In this document: piece after piece, positions 1 to 7,055 of the stretch | How the letters are laid out: the number at the start of each line of letters is the position of its first letter | Numbering within the stretch: position 1 is the first letter of the stretch | Source: Roseateles sp049532965 | GTDB lineage: Bacteria > Pseudomonadota > Gammaproteobacteria > Burkholderiales > Burkholderiaceae_C | DNA length: 64,000 bases | Reading direction: 5' to 3' | Assembly: GCF_049532965.1 (NCBI RefSeq) | Contig: NZ_CP186694.1 | Location: 868,001 to 932,000 of the forward strand | Notes under the pieces: model-generated | Databases searched by the model: none | What the model was told of the DNA's origin: nothing | What the model saw: only the letters and a program-made list of their open reading frames with translations | Made by a program: the position numbers and the translations under genes

Positions 1-22
1 GCGATTCGAGGCGAGCTTGCAG

Positions 23-1045
23 TTACTGCGATTCCCTGTAGAAGACGGGCCGTAACAGCTGCTTCCTGCGGCCAAGCAGGGGAGCTTCCACGAAGTGCCA
101 GAGCACCATTGCGCCGACTACCGTCAGCATGATTGATGCCGCAACTCCGCTCCACGGAGAGCGCTGGAAGATGCCGAATTCGATAAGCGACTGCACGATT
201 GGAAAGTGCAGGATGTAAATTCCGTAGGAAAAATCACCATGCTTGCCGAAGTTGCCCAGACTTGGCGCCAGCGAGATCGTCAGCACTGCGGCACCGAGAG
301 CGATGGGGTAGAGCAGGCCTATTGATATCACCTGATGTGTCAGCAGCAGCACGACTGCCGCACCAGCTATCGGTAAAAGTCGCTGCTGGATCCATGGCCA
401 CCCATAATGGAAGGCCGCGCCCACCATGAAGTACTGAAGCTGACCGGGCAACTGATGTGCGAACGGCTTCGGTATCGCCATCGCCCAGACGGCTGATAGA
501 AGAAAGATGGATAGGACCATCGTCCACGCACCGATGCGCCGCCGCGCTATCGACAGAAGGGGCACCAGTAGGTAGAAACCGATCTCGATCTTGATGGTCC
601 AAAGTGCGCCGTTCACCGCGGCCTCCCAGTGCGTATCGAAGACGCCGGGAAGCGTGGGGTGCAGAAAGTTCAACGTCGCCAGGTTTGCGCCGATGTAGGC
701 CCACCAGTCATGCGTAAAGTAGAAGGCCGGCGCTGTGCTCAGCGGCCCCAACGCGATGGCGGTGCCTATCACGACTATCACGTAGCCCGGCACGATACGT
801 CGCGCACGCTTGTCGAGGTAGGACCAAAGCGAGCGGCTGCGCTCGTAGCTGCGCATGATCAGCAATCCGCTCACTGCGAAGAAGGCTGGCACTGCCACCC
901 GCTTGGCAAGGGCTTCGCAGTCGGCAAAGGCCGCCAGTTCGGGAATTCCCGGAAGTTGCCCGACGTGTACCAGGCACACTGTCATCGCCAACACAAAGCG
1001 GACGAGGTCAAAGTTGTTTTGATCCGGCAGATCGGTCTGCTTCAT
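23..1045 (-). CDS. Acyltransferase family 3 membrane protein (340 aa)
   Basis: This looks like an integral-membrane O-acyltransferase of the acyltransferase-3 family, which acylates surface sugars or exported polysaccharide at the cytoplasmic membrane. Visible family marks are the N-terminal FDLVRF...LVH segment with its conserved Arg and His, the KRARRIVPGY basic motif, NGALWTIKIEIGF, and GDFSYGIYILHFPI near the C-terminus. About ten hydrophobic segments span the protein. The ATG at 1045 is chosen over an upstream in-frame ATG at 1120 because it is preceded by a strong AGGAGGGG ribosome site and begins just before the first conserved segment. The gene is visibly less GC-rich than the rest of the window and lies on the far side of the ssrA attachment scar, so it is probably island cargo, perhaps for O-antigen or exopolysaccharide modification. 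The acceptor cannot be told from sequence. Confidence 0.85.
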   Translation of the reverse strand: MKQTDLPDQNNFDLVRFVLAMTVCLVHVGQLPGIPELAAFADCEALAKRVAVPAFFAVSGLLIMRSYERSRSLWSYLDKRARRIVPGYVIVVIGTAIALGPLSTAPAFYFTHDWWAYIGANLATLNFLHPTLPGVFDTHWEAAVNGALWTIKIEIGFYLLVPLLSIARRRIGAWTMVLSIFLLSAVWAMAIPKPFAHQLPGQLQYFMVGAAFHYGWPWIQQRLLPIAGAAVVLLLTHQVISIGLLYPIALGAAVLTISLAPSLGNFGKHGDFSYGIYILHFPIVQSLIEFGIFQRSPWSGVAASIMLTVVGAMVLWHFVEAPLLGRRKQLLRPVFYRESQ

Positions 1046-1240
1046 TGGATCTCCCCTCCTGGGAAAGCCTCTGCATGGACCCGAGTAGGGGCCGTCCGCA
1101 AGGCCGCCGCATTCTGGCATGGACGAATGCGCATCTTGGTAGACACTCGGCTCAAAGCGCCGTATCGGACCAAGCCTCTCTGAGGGATTCGCTTTGGACG
1201 AGGCGAGCTTTCAGCCTTGACTAGTCATCAGTCGGGGAGG

Positions 1241-1261
1241 TTCGCACCGATTTCGCACCGA
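1241..1261. repeat. Tandem direct repeat beside the attachment site
   Basis: The 10-mer TTCGCACCGA occurs at 1241-1250 and again at 1252-1261, separated by one base, about 25 bp before the ssrA fragment. Short direct repeats next to a tRNA or tmRNA attachment core are often integrase arm-binding sites, so this may be the inner border of the island. That role is inferred. The rest of 1046-1240 shows no gene. Confidence 0.4.
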
Positions 1262-1286
1262 AGTGAGTTGAGGCACGTCGCGCTTG

Positions 1287-1322
1287 GGCCGAACGCGGGT
1301 TCAATTCCCGCCGGCTCCACCA
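1287..1322 (+). other. Orphan 3' end of tmRNA (ssrA), probable attL/attR site
   Basis: The segment carries a T-arm (GCGGG TTCAATT CCCGC), the 3' strand of an acceptor stem and an encoded CCA. It closely matches the 3' terminus of bacterial ssrA, including the CGCGGGTTCAA block. The tmRNA 5' half and tag-peptide frame are absent from the preceding 350 bases, which hold the acyltransferase start and non-coding DNA. A detached 3' fragment is the usual trace of an element integrated into ssrA, with the intact gene rebuilt at the other end of the element beyond the left edge. A fragment of an ordinary tRNA is less likely but not excluded. Confidence 0.6.
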
Positions 1323-1353
1323 TCTGTCGATGTCATGAGGATTCATGGCATTC

Positions 1354-1389
1354 AAGCGCCCAAGTGACTCAATCACTTGGGCGCTTTTT
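1354..1389 (+). terminator. Rho-independent terminator after the ssrA fragment
   Basis: A perfect 14-bp stem (1354-1367 with 1373-1386, arms AAGCGCCCAAGTGA and TCACTTGGGCGCTT) encloses a 5-base loop CTCAA and runs into five T residues at 1385-1389. It sits 32 bp after the encoded CCA and is probably the original ssrA terminator, left behind on the chromosomal side when an element inserted. Confidence 0.85.
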
Positions 1390-1455
1390 CATTTCGGGCC
1401 GTCAACATCTTTCCTTTGCACCCCGCTGCCCGGCGTGGGTAGTCTTCGCTGGCGC

Positions 1456-2208
1456 TCACCGCGGCGCGGACGCTCCATGCGACATCCCGCCACCCTCCGG
1501 CAGCTGAATCACCTTGCCTCGCTGCCACGCATCCGCGCCAGGGTCGATGGACGGCGCTGCGATGCTGGCCCGGTCCTGGCGCTTCTTCTGGCTATCGATG
1601 CCCAGACGCTGATCGCGCGCAGTCACCAGCGCGGGATCGACCTGGCCGTCGGCGGTGAAGCCCATCATCAGTTGCGGCATGCCCAGCGGCAGGGACTTCT
1701 CACGGTCGGTGTGCCAGGTGTGCCAGGTCTTGCCGTAGGTGCCCACCAGTTGCTTCATGAGCTGTCGCTCCGCCTGGTCAGGAATGCCCGGCGCGACGAG
1801 CTGTCCGGACCTGACCTCGTGCACATGGCTGTGCCATAGCGGTTTCTCGCTCTCAGGCAGCGTGGCGAAGAGAGCGGCGCTGACGACGTACTCCACGCCC
1901 ATCAGCTTGGCGTCCTTGCCGCTGCCGTCAAAGATGACGCACTGGATCACGTCCGCGTTGAGCACCGCGCAATAGTGGTGCGCTTCCATCTGCTCCCGCG
2001 GGCGGCCGTTGTAGAAGTGGAAGCCGTCGAGGTACACGTTGAGCGCCTCGATCGGTGGCCTGTCCTGGAGCACCGTGGCGCCCGCCTCGAGCACCCGGGT
2101 GGAGGCGCTGGCCGGCTCGCCAGGCGCGGTCACCTGCGACGGGCTTTTCTGATCGCCGCAGGCGGCCAGCAGGGCCGCGGCAAGCACTCCGATCCTCGCA
2201 TCCCGCAT
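1456..2208 (-). CDS. DUF1264 (oil-body-associated-like) lipoprotein
   Basis: This 250-residue protein has a lipoprotein signal peptide ending in a LLAAC lipobox, with Cys17 counted from the chosen ATG. The body resembles DUF1264, a family related to plant oil-body-associated proteins: YLDGFHFYNG, EAHHYC, VEYVVSAALFATLPESEK and WHSHVHEV can be seen. The biochemical role of the family is unknown. The ATG at 2208 gives a conventional lipoprotein signal. An in-frame ATG at 2274 has a better ribosome site (GGGAGA) but would place 38 residues before the lipobox Cys, so the start is uncertain. The gene is divergent from the MarR regulator and nothing ties it to the downstream catabolic operon. Confidence 0.75.
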   Translation of the reverse strand: MRDARIGVLAAALLAACGDQKSPSQVTAPGEPASASTRVLEAGATVLQDRPPIEALNVYLDGFHFYNGRPREQMEAHHYCAVLNADVIQCVIFDGSGKDAKLMGVEYVVSAALFATLPESEKPLWHSHVHEVRSGQLVAPGIPDQAERQLMKQLVGTYGKTWHTWHTDREKSLPLGMPQLMMGFTADGQVDPALVTARDQRLGIDSQKKRQDRASIAAPSIDPGADAWQRGKVIQLPEGGGMSHGASAPR

Positions 2209-2468
2209 GGACCTGACCAGGCGTTCGGACAAGATCGCGACGCCGCCGGCGGTGGCGAAGTGACGAAGGGCCATGGACCGTTCTCCCGTGGAGGTGGGCC
2301 CGCGACGCGGGCTGTCACCGGGAACCGGCAAGGGCCATTCCAACGTGGCGCGAAGGGGAGGTGTACCCGGCCCAGCCCGCATCCCCGACGAGGTCGCATG
2401 GCGGTCACCCCCAAGCCGAGGGCACTCGATGCCGCTATCCTCCGCGCCATCGCCTCATCCCGCTGCCC

Positions 2469-2921
2469 ATGACCACGCCACCCGCACCGCGCTCCCTCCT
2501 CGACGAAAGCCGCCTGGACGGCATCCTGGGCTACGCCATGGCGCGGGCGTCGGTGACGACGACGCGGCTCTTCAACCGCAGCGTCGGCGAGCCGCTGGGC
2601 CTGCGCCCGGTGGAGTTCACGCTGCTGCAGCTGATCGAGGCGAATCCCGATACCACCCAGAAGCATCTGTGCGAGTTGCTGCGCATGCCGGCGCCGCAGA
2701 TGACCTTGATCCTCGACCGATTGCTGGAACGGGACTGGGTGCGGCGCGAGCGCGACCAGAAGGACCGCCGTACGCTGCGCCTGCGCTTGACCGAGGAAGG
2801 CTCCCGGCTCGCGGCTCAGAGCGTCGAGGCGCTGCGCGACGGCGAGCGCGCGCTGGACAAGCTGCTCAGCCCGGGCGAGCGCACGCTGCTGCGGGAGCTG
2901 CTCGTCAAGATCGCCGGGTGA
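2469..2921 (+). CDS. MarR-family transcriptional regulator
   Basis: A 150-residue winged-helix protein of MarR type. The recognition region reads TTQKHLCELLRMPAPQMTLILDRLLERDWV and is followed by the wing DQKDRRTLRLRLTEEG. The ATG at 2469 is chosen because the upstream extension is low-complexity and out of character. MarR proteins such as FerC, FerR and HcaR repress hydroxycinnamate operons and are released by the hydroxycinnamoyl-CoA thioester. This gene lies just before the feruloyl-CoA-type operon on the same strand, so it is the obvious candidate regulator. The 410-bp gap after it holds palindromic repeats and an AT-rich inverted repeat that could be its operator. The regulatory link is inferred from position and family. 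Confidence 0.85.
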   Translation: MTTPPAPRSLLDESRLDGILGYAMARASVTTTRLFNRSVGEPLGLRPVEFTLLQLIEANPDTTQKHLCELLRMPAPQMTLILDRLLERDWVRRERDQKDRRTLRLRLTEEGSRLAAQSVEALRDGERALDKLLSPGERTLLRELLVKIAG

Positions 2922-3093
2922 TCGGCCCGCAGCGGCGACTTGGCCTCACGCGTGCAACTGGCCTACAGCTTGCAACGCGCTGGCCGCCAAGTCCCTGCTG
3001 TCATATCGATCTTGTTTGCTAAGTTAAATAAATACGACGTCACACGAGTACTGCCCGCAGTACCCCTCCCCGGAGTTCTCCCTCCTGGGATTA

Positions 3094-3202
3094 CTCCCTC
3101 TCCCGCTTGCGGGAGAGGGCAGGGGTGAGGGTCTTCGGAGTCCTCTGCCGATGGGGAAGGACCCACCCTCACCCTAACCCTCTCCCGCAAGCGGGAGAGG
3201 GG
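3094..3202. repeat. Pair of inverted REP-like palindromic repeats
   Basis: Two copies of a GC-rich element face each other. The first (3094-3136) contains CCCTCTCCCGCTTGCGGG with the flank GGCAGGGGTGAGGGTC. The second (3161-3202) has the complementary order ACCCTCACCCTAACCC before the palindrome. Each core can fold as a hairpin. The same family recurs near 11.9-12.15 kb and 49.25 kb. The copies lie in the 410-bp gap between the MarR gene and the catabolic operon, where no gene is visible. Confidence 0.8.
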
Positions 3203-3288
3203 ATGTGGGAAAGCGGGAGATGGGGGGCGGGCGGTCGGGCGGGGCCGTCACTGCCCAGTGAAAACCCGGAGTGACGTTTCGATCTATC

Positions 3289-3305
3289 GATTAATACTGT
3301 TAATC
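3289..3305. promoter_or_regulatory. AT-rich inverted repeat, candidate MarR operator
   Basis: GATTAA-TACTG-TTAATC forms a perfect 6-bp inverted repeat inside a longer imperfect dyad (about 3276-3322) containing ATCGAT blocks. It stands out as an AT-rich island in GC-rich DNA and lies 27 bp before the thiolase ATG, where a promoter would be. Its size and symmetry suit a MarR dimer. Binding is inferred. Confidence 0.5.
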
Positions 3306-3331
3306 AATCGATCGATGAAACGGGCTTGAGC

Positions 3332-4582
3332 ATGAGCAACTTCTCCGCGGTCTTCGACGACATCTGGCTGCTCGGCGGCGCCCGCACGCCGTGGGTGGAC
3401 TACTGCGGCAGCCTGGCCGACGTGTCGCCGATCGATCTGGGCATCAAGGCGGCCCGCGCCGCCTTGGCGCGTAGCGGCGTCGACGGGAGCGACGTCGACA
3501 GCGTCGTGACCGGCTCGATGGCGCAGGCGTCCTTCGACGCCTACATGCTGCCGCGCCACATCGGGCTGTATGCCGGCGTGCCGATCGAAGTGCCGGCCCT
3601 CATGGCGCAGCGCATCTGCGGCAGCGGCTTCGAGCTGATCCGCCAGGCCGCCGATCAACTGACGCTGGGCTACGCGAACGTCGCGCTGGCGGTCGGCACG
3701 GAGTCGATGTCTCGCAATCCGATCTGTGCGTACACGCACCGGTCCGGCTTCCGGCTCGGCGCGCCGGTCGAGTTCAAGGACTTCCTGTGGGAGGCGCTGG
3801 ACGATCCCGCGGCGCGCGTGTCGATGATCCAGACGGCCGAGAACCTCGCGCGGCGTCACGGCATCGCGCGGGAGGACGTCGATGCATACGCGGCCCGCTC
3901 CTTCGCGCGAGCGCTGCGAGCGCAGACCGAAGGCTTCTTCGAAGGCGAGATCGTGCCGGTCGTCGCCGAGACCTTCTCGCTGGCGGGCTATGAGTCGCGC
4001 GGCATCCGCCTGCCGCGCCGCGCCGCCTCGGCCGACCGCGACACCCATCCGCGGCCGTCGCCGATCGAAGCGCTGGCGGGCCTGCGGCCGGTATACGACG
4101 GCGGCGTGCAGACGGCCGGCAACTCTGCCGCGCTCGTCGATGGCGCGGCCGCGGTGGTCGTGGCCACCGGCGCGGAGACCCGTCGCCGAGGCCTCGCGCC
4201 GCTGGCCAGGCTGCGCGCCGCCGCGGTGGCCGGGGTGCCGCCCGAGATCATGGGCATCGGCCCGGTCCCGGCGATCCGCGGTCTGCTGGCGCGCTGCGGT
4301 TTGCGGCTCGCGGACATCGACCTCTTCGAGATCAACGAGGCGCAGGGCGCCCAGGTGCTGGCCTGCGCGCGCGAGCTGGGCCTGGACCAGGAGCGGCTCA
4401 ACGTCAACGGCGGCTCGATCGCGCTCGGTCACCCACTTGCGGCGACTGGTGTGCGCCTGACCCTCACCGCCGCGCGGGAGCTGCAACGCCGCGGCGGCCG
4501 GTTTGCGGTGGTGTCGGCCTGCGTCGGCGGCGGGCAGGGCATGGCGCTGCTGATCGAGAACGGCGCCATGGCGGGGCCCTGA
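3332..4582 (+). CDS. Thiolase (3-ketoacyl-CoA thiolase type)
   Basis: A 416-residue thiolase with all catalytic landmarks: nucleophile Cys96 in QRICGSGFE, His367 in ALGHPLAATG and Cys397 in SACVGGGQGM. The usual NEAF motif reads NEAQ. Thiolases of this degradative type cleave 3-ketoacyl-CoA with CoA to release acetyl-CoA. As first gene of an operon with a feruloyl-CoA-synthase-like ligase, crotonase and 3-hydroxyacyl dehydrogenase, its likely substrate is the 3-keto derivative of feruloyl-CoA (or p-coumaroyl/caffeoyl-CoA), giving vanilloyl-CoA and acetyl-CoA. The ATG at 3332 is preferred; a TTG two codons upstream (3326) is possible. The ribosome site is weak. Confidence 0.9.
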   Translation: MSNFSAVFDDIWLLGGARTPWVDYCGSLADVSPIDLGIKAARAALARSGVDGSDVDSVVTGSMAQASFDAYMLPRHIGLYAGVPIEVPALMAQRICGSGFELIRQAADQLTLGYANVALAVGTESMSRNPICAYTHRSGFRLGAPVEFKDFLWEALDDPAARVSMIQTAENLARRHGIAREDVDAYAARSFARALRAQTEGFFEGEIVPVVAETFSLAGYESRGIRLPRRAASADRDTHPRPSPIEALAGLRPVYDGGVQTAGNSAALVDGAAAVVVATGAETRRRGLAPLARLRAAAVAGVPPEIMGIGPVPAIRGLLARCGLRLADIDLFEINEAQGAQVLACARELGLDQERLNVNGGSIALGHPLAATGVRLTLTAARELQRRGGRFAVVSACVGGGQGMALLIENGAMAGP

Positions 4583-4647
4583 GCCGCACCGCGACCGCAA
4601 GCTTTCGCGGGCCTGCCCGACACACAACGACATCCGGAGACAAGCGC

Positions 4648-6231
4648 ATGAAGGTCATCACCGCCGACGAGGTCGGCCCCCTGGTTCGGGACGACGCCAC
4701 GATCTTCCTCGGCGGCCTGGCCATGATGGGCCTGGGCGAGGAGGTGCTGCAGGGCCTGGAGCGCCACTTCCTCGCGACCGGCCATCCCTGCCGGCTCACG
4801 ACCTGGGCCTGTGGCGCCATCGGCAACGCCGGCGCCGGCGGCATGTCGCACCTGGCCCATCCGGGCATGGTCAAGCGCGTCGTGGCCGGGCACTTCGGCC
4901 AGACCGGCCAGGCCATGATGGCTCGCATCCACAACGGCGAAGTCGAGGCCTACAACTTCCCGCAAGGCTCGCTCTCCAGCCTCACGCGCCACATCGCCGC
5001 ACGCACGCCGGGGCTGTTCACCCAGGTCGGCCTGGGCACCTTCGTCGACCCGCGCCTGGAAGGCGGCAAGCTCAACGCGTCCGCACGAGAGGATCTGGTG
5101 CGGCTGGTCGAGCTCGATGGCCAGGAATGGCTCTTCTATCCGACGCCGCGCATCGACGTGGCCATCATCCGGGCCACCTACGCCGACGAGCGCGGCAACC
5201 TGAGCCTGGACAAGGAAGGCATCGTGCTGGAGCAACTGGCGATCGCTCAGGCGGCGCGCGCCTGCGGCGGCATCGTCATCGCGCAGGTGGAGGCCTTGGT
5301 GCAGGCCGGCACGCTGCATCCCAAGCAGGTGAAGGTGCCAGGCCTTCTGGTCGATTACGTCGTGGTCGCCCGGCCCGAGAACCACCGGCAGACCATCACC
5401 ACCGATTTCAACCCGGCCCTGTGCGGCGACATCCGCGTGCCGCTGCATCGACTGCCGGTCGCGCCGCTGGACGAGCGCAAGGTGATCGCGCGCCGTGCGG
5501 CGATGGAGTTGCGGCCAGGCGCCGTCACCAACCTGGGCATCGGCATTCCGGCCGGCATTCCGGCGGTGGCGGCGGAAGAGGGCGTCGCAGACTTGCTCAG
5601 CCTGAGCGTGGAGAGCGGCGTCAATGGCGGCGTGCCGGCGCAGGGGGGCGACTTCGGCCTCGCCTACAACGCCGAGTCCATCATCGAGCAGACCGCCCAG
5701 TTCGACTTCTACGACGGCGGGGGCCTGGACTGCAGCTTCCTCGGCCTGGCGCAGGTCGACCGGCACGGCAACGTCAACGTCAGCAAGTTCAACGGCCGCC
5801 CCGTCGGTTGCGGCGGCTTCGTCAACATCACGCGATCGACGCCGCGCCTGGTGTTCTGCGGCAGCTTCACGGCGGGCGGGCTGGATCTCGAGATCGGCGA
5901 CGGCCGGCTGCAGATCCGCCAGGAAGGCCGCAGCCGCAAGTTCGTCGAGGCCGTCGAGCAGATCACCTTCAACGGCCGCGATGCGGCGCTGCGGGGCCAG
6001 CAAGTGCTCTTCGTCACCGAGCGGGCCGTGTTCGCGCTGCGCGAGGACGGCCTTGAGCTGATCGAGATTGCGCCCGGCATCGACCTGGAGCGGGACGTGC
6101 TCGCCCACATGGACTTCACGCCGCTGATGCGCGATGTGGAAGTCCTGGACGCCGGCCTGTTCCGCGAGCGCTGGGGCGGACTGTCCGCGGCGCTGGCAGC
6201 CCACACTTCTGATGCAATGAACACGCGATGA
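4648..6231 (+). CDS. Acyl-CoA:carboxylate CoA-transferase (propionate CoA-transferase type)
   Basis: A 527-residue fused alpha/beta class I CoA-transferase resembling propionate CoA-transferase. The N-terminal half carries the oxyanion-type segment NAGAGGMSHL and the C-terminal half the catalytic region SVESGVNGGVPAQGG, in which Glu322 sits where the glutamyl-CoA-forming residue (Glu324 in Clostridium propionicum Pct) is expected. It could move CoA from vanilloyl-CoA, the thiolysis product, to acetate or to incoming ferulate, conserving the thioester bond instead of hydrolysing it. It starts 65 bp after the thiolase with an upstream GGAGA and overlaps the next gene by ATGA. The actual CoA donor and acceptor are inferred. 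Confidence 0.85.
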   Translation: MKVITADEVGPLVRDDATIFLGGLAMMGLGEEVLQGLERHFLATGHPCRLTTWACGAIGNAGAGGMSHLAHPGMVKRVVAGHFGQTGQAMMARIHNGEVEAYNFPQGSLSSLTRHIAARTPGLFTQVGLGTFVDPRLEGGKLNASAREDLVRLVELDGQEWLFYPTPRIDVAIIRATYADERGNLSLDKEGIVLEQLAIAQAARACGGIVIAQVEALVQAGTLHPKQVKVPGLLVDYVVVARPENHRQTITTDFNPALCGDIRVPLHRLPVAPLDERKVIARRAAMELRPGAVTNLGIGIPAGIPAVAAEEGVADLLSLSVESGVNGGVPAQGGDFGLAYNAESIIEQTAQFDFYDGGGLDCSFLGLAQVDRHGNVNVSKFNGRPVGCGGFVNITRSTPRLVFCGSFTAGGLDLEIGDGRLQIRQEGRSRKFVEAVEQITFNGRDAALRGQQVLFVTERAVFALREDGLELIEIAPGIDLERDVLAHMDFTPLMRDVEVLDAGLFRERWGGLSAALAAHTSDAMNTR

Positions 6232-7055
6232 ACCTCACCCCGCCTCCCATTCCCGACTTCGAGCCGGTCGGCGGCCTGCTGGCCAGCCTCGACCTGGTGC
6301 GCGTCACGCAGGCCGGTCCGGTGACGCACCTGCGCCTGAACCGCCCGGCCAAGCGCAACGCGATCAACGAGGCGCTGATGCGCCAGATCCACACCGCCAT
6401 GATCCAGTTGCCGGCGGGCACGCGCGCGCTGGTCATCAGCGGCGAGGGCGACCACTTCTGCGCCGGGCTGGACCTCTCCGACCTGGGCGAACGGAGCGTG
6501 GCCGACGGCGTGCAGCATTCGCGCGGCTGGCATCAGGTGATGGATGCGATCCAGTTCGGCCCGGTGCCGGTGGTCGTCGCGCTGCATGGCGCGGTCGTCG
6601 GCGGCGGCCTGGAGCTCGCCGCCGCGGCGCACATCCGCGTCGCCGACGACAGCGCCTACTTCGCGCTGCCCGAGGGGCAGCGCGGCATCTTCGTCGGTGG
6701 CGGCGGTTCGGCGCGGATCCCGCGGCTGGCCGGCGTCGCCTGCATGACCGACATGATGCTGACCGGCCGCGTGCTCGACGCGCAGGAAGGCGAGCGGCGC
6801 GGTCTGGCGCAGTACGTGGTGGCGGCGGGCCAGGCCGTGGACAAGGCCGTCGAGCTGGCCTGGCGCATCGCGCAGAACGCACCGCTGTCCAACTACGCGG
6901 TGACGCAGGCGCTGCCGCGCATCGCGGACCTGCCGCAGGCCGATGGCCTGTTCATGGAGTCGCTGATGGCCGCGATCGCGCAAGGCGACGAGGTGGCCAA
7001 GGAACGGCTGCAGGACTTCCTTCAGAAGCGCGCCGCCAAGGTGGTGAAGCCATGA
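6228..7055 (+). CDS. Enoyl-CoA hydratase/isomerase (crotonase family)
   Basis: A 275-residue crotonase-fold protein. Both glutamates of a true hydratase appear to be present, Glu129 in GGGLELAA and Glu149 in LPEGQRG, spaced 20 residues apart like Glu144/Glu164 of rat mitochondrial hydratase. The vanillin-forming feruloyl-CoA hydratase-lyases (HCHL/Ech) have Ser at the first position and a GGGFSP motif, which is not seen here. The enzyme therefore more likely stops at the 3-hydroxy-acyl-CoA, consistent with the dehydrogenase and thiolase in the operon. It overlaps both neighbours by four bases (ATGA), indicating translational coupling. Confidence 0.9.
   Translation: MNLTPPPIPDFEPVGGLLASLDLVRVTQAGPVTHLRLNRPAKRNAINEALMRQIHTAMIQLPAGTRALVISGEGDHFCAGLDLSDLGERSVADGVQHSRGWHQVMDAIQFGPVPVVVALHGAVVGGGLELAAAAHIRVADDSAYFALPEGQRGIFVGGGGSARIPRLAGVACMTDMMLTGRVLDAQEGERRGLAQYVVAAGQAVDKAVELAWRIAQNAPLSNYAVTQALPRIADLPQADGLFMESLMAAIAQGDEVAKERLQDFLQKRAAKVVKP

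Noticed and set aside
960..1322. A complete tmRNA gene.
   Set aside because: No 5' acceptor strand, pseudoknots or tag reading frame are found upstream; the acyltransferase start occupies most of the needed space.
3094..3202. CRISPR-like repeat array.
   Set aside because: The repeats are few, inverted relative to each other, and separated by unequal, non-unique spacers. They fit REP-type palindromes. No cas gene is seen.
6228..7055. Crotonase as a vanillin-forming feruloyl-CoA hydratase-lyase (Ech/HCHL).
   Set aside because: It lacks the GGGFSP signature and keeps two hydratase glutamates. The operon has an SDR and thiolase and no vanillin dehydrogenase.
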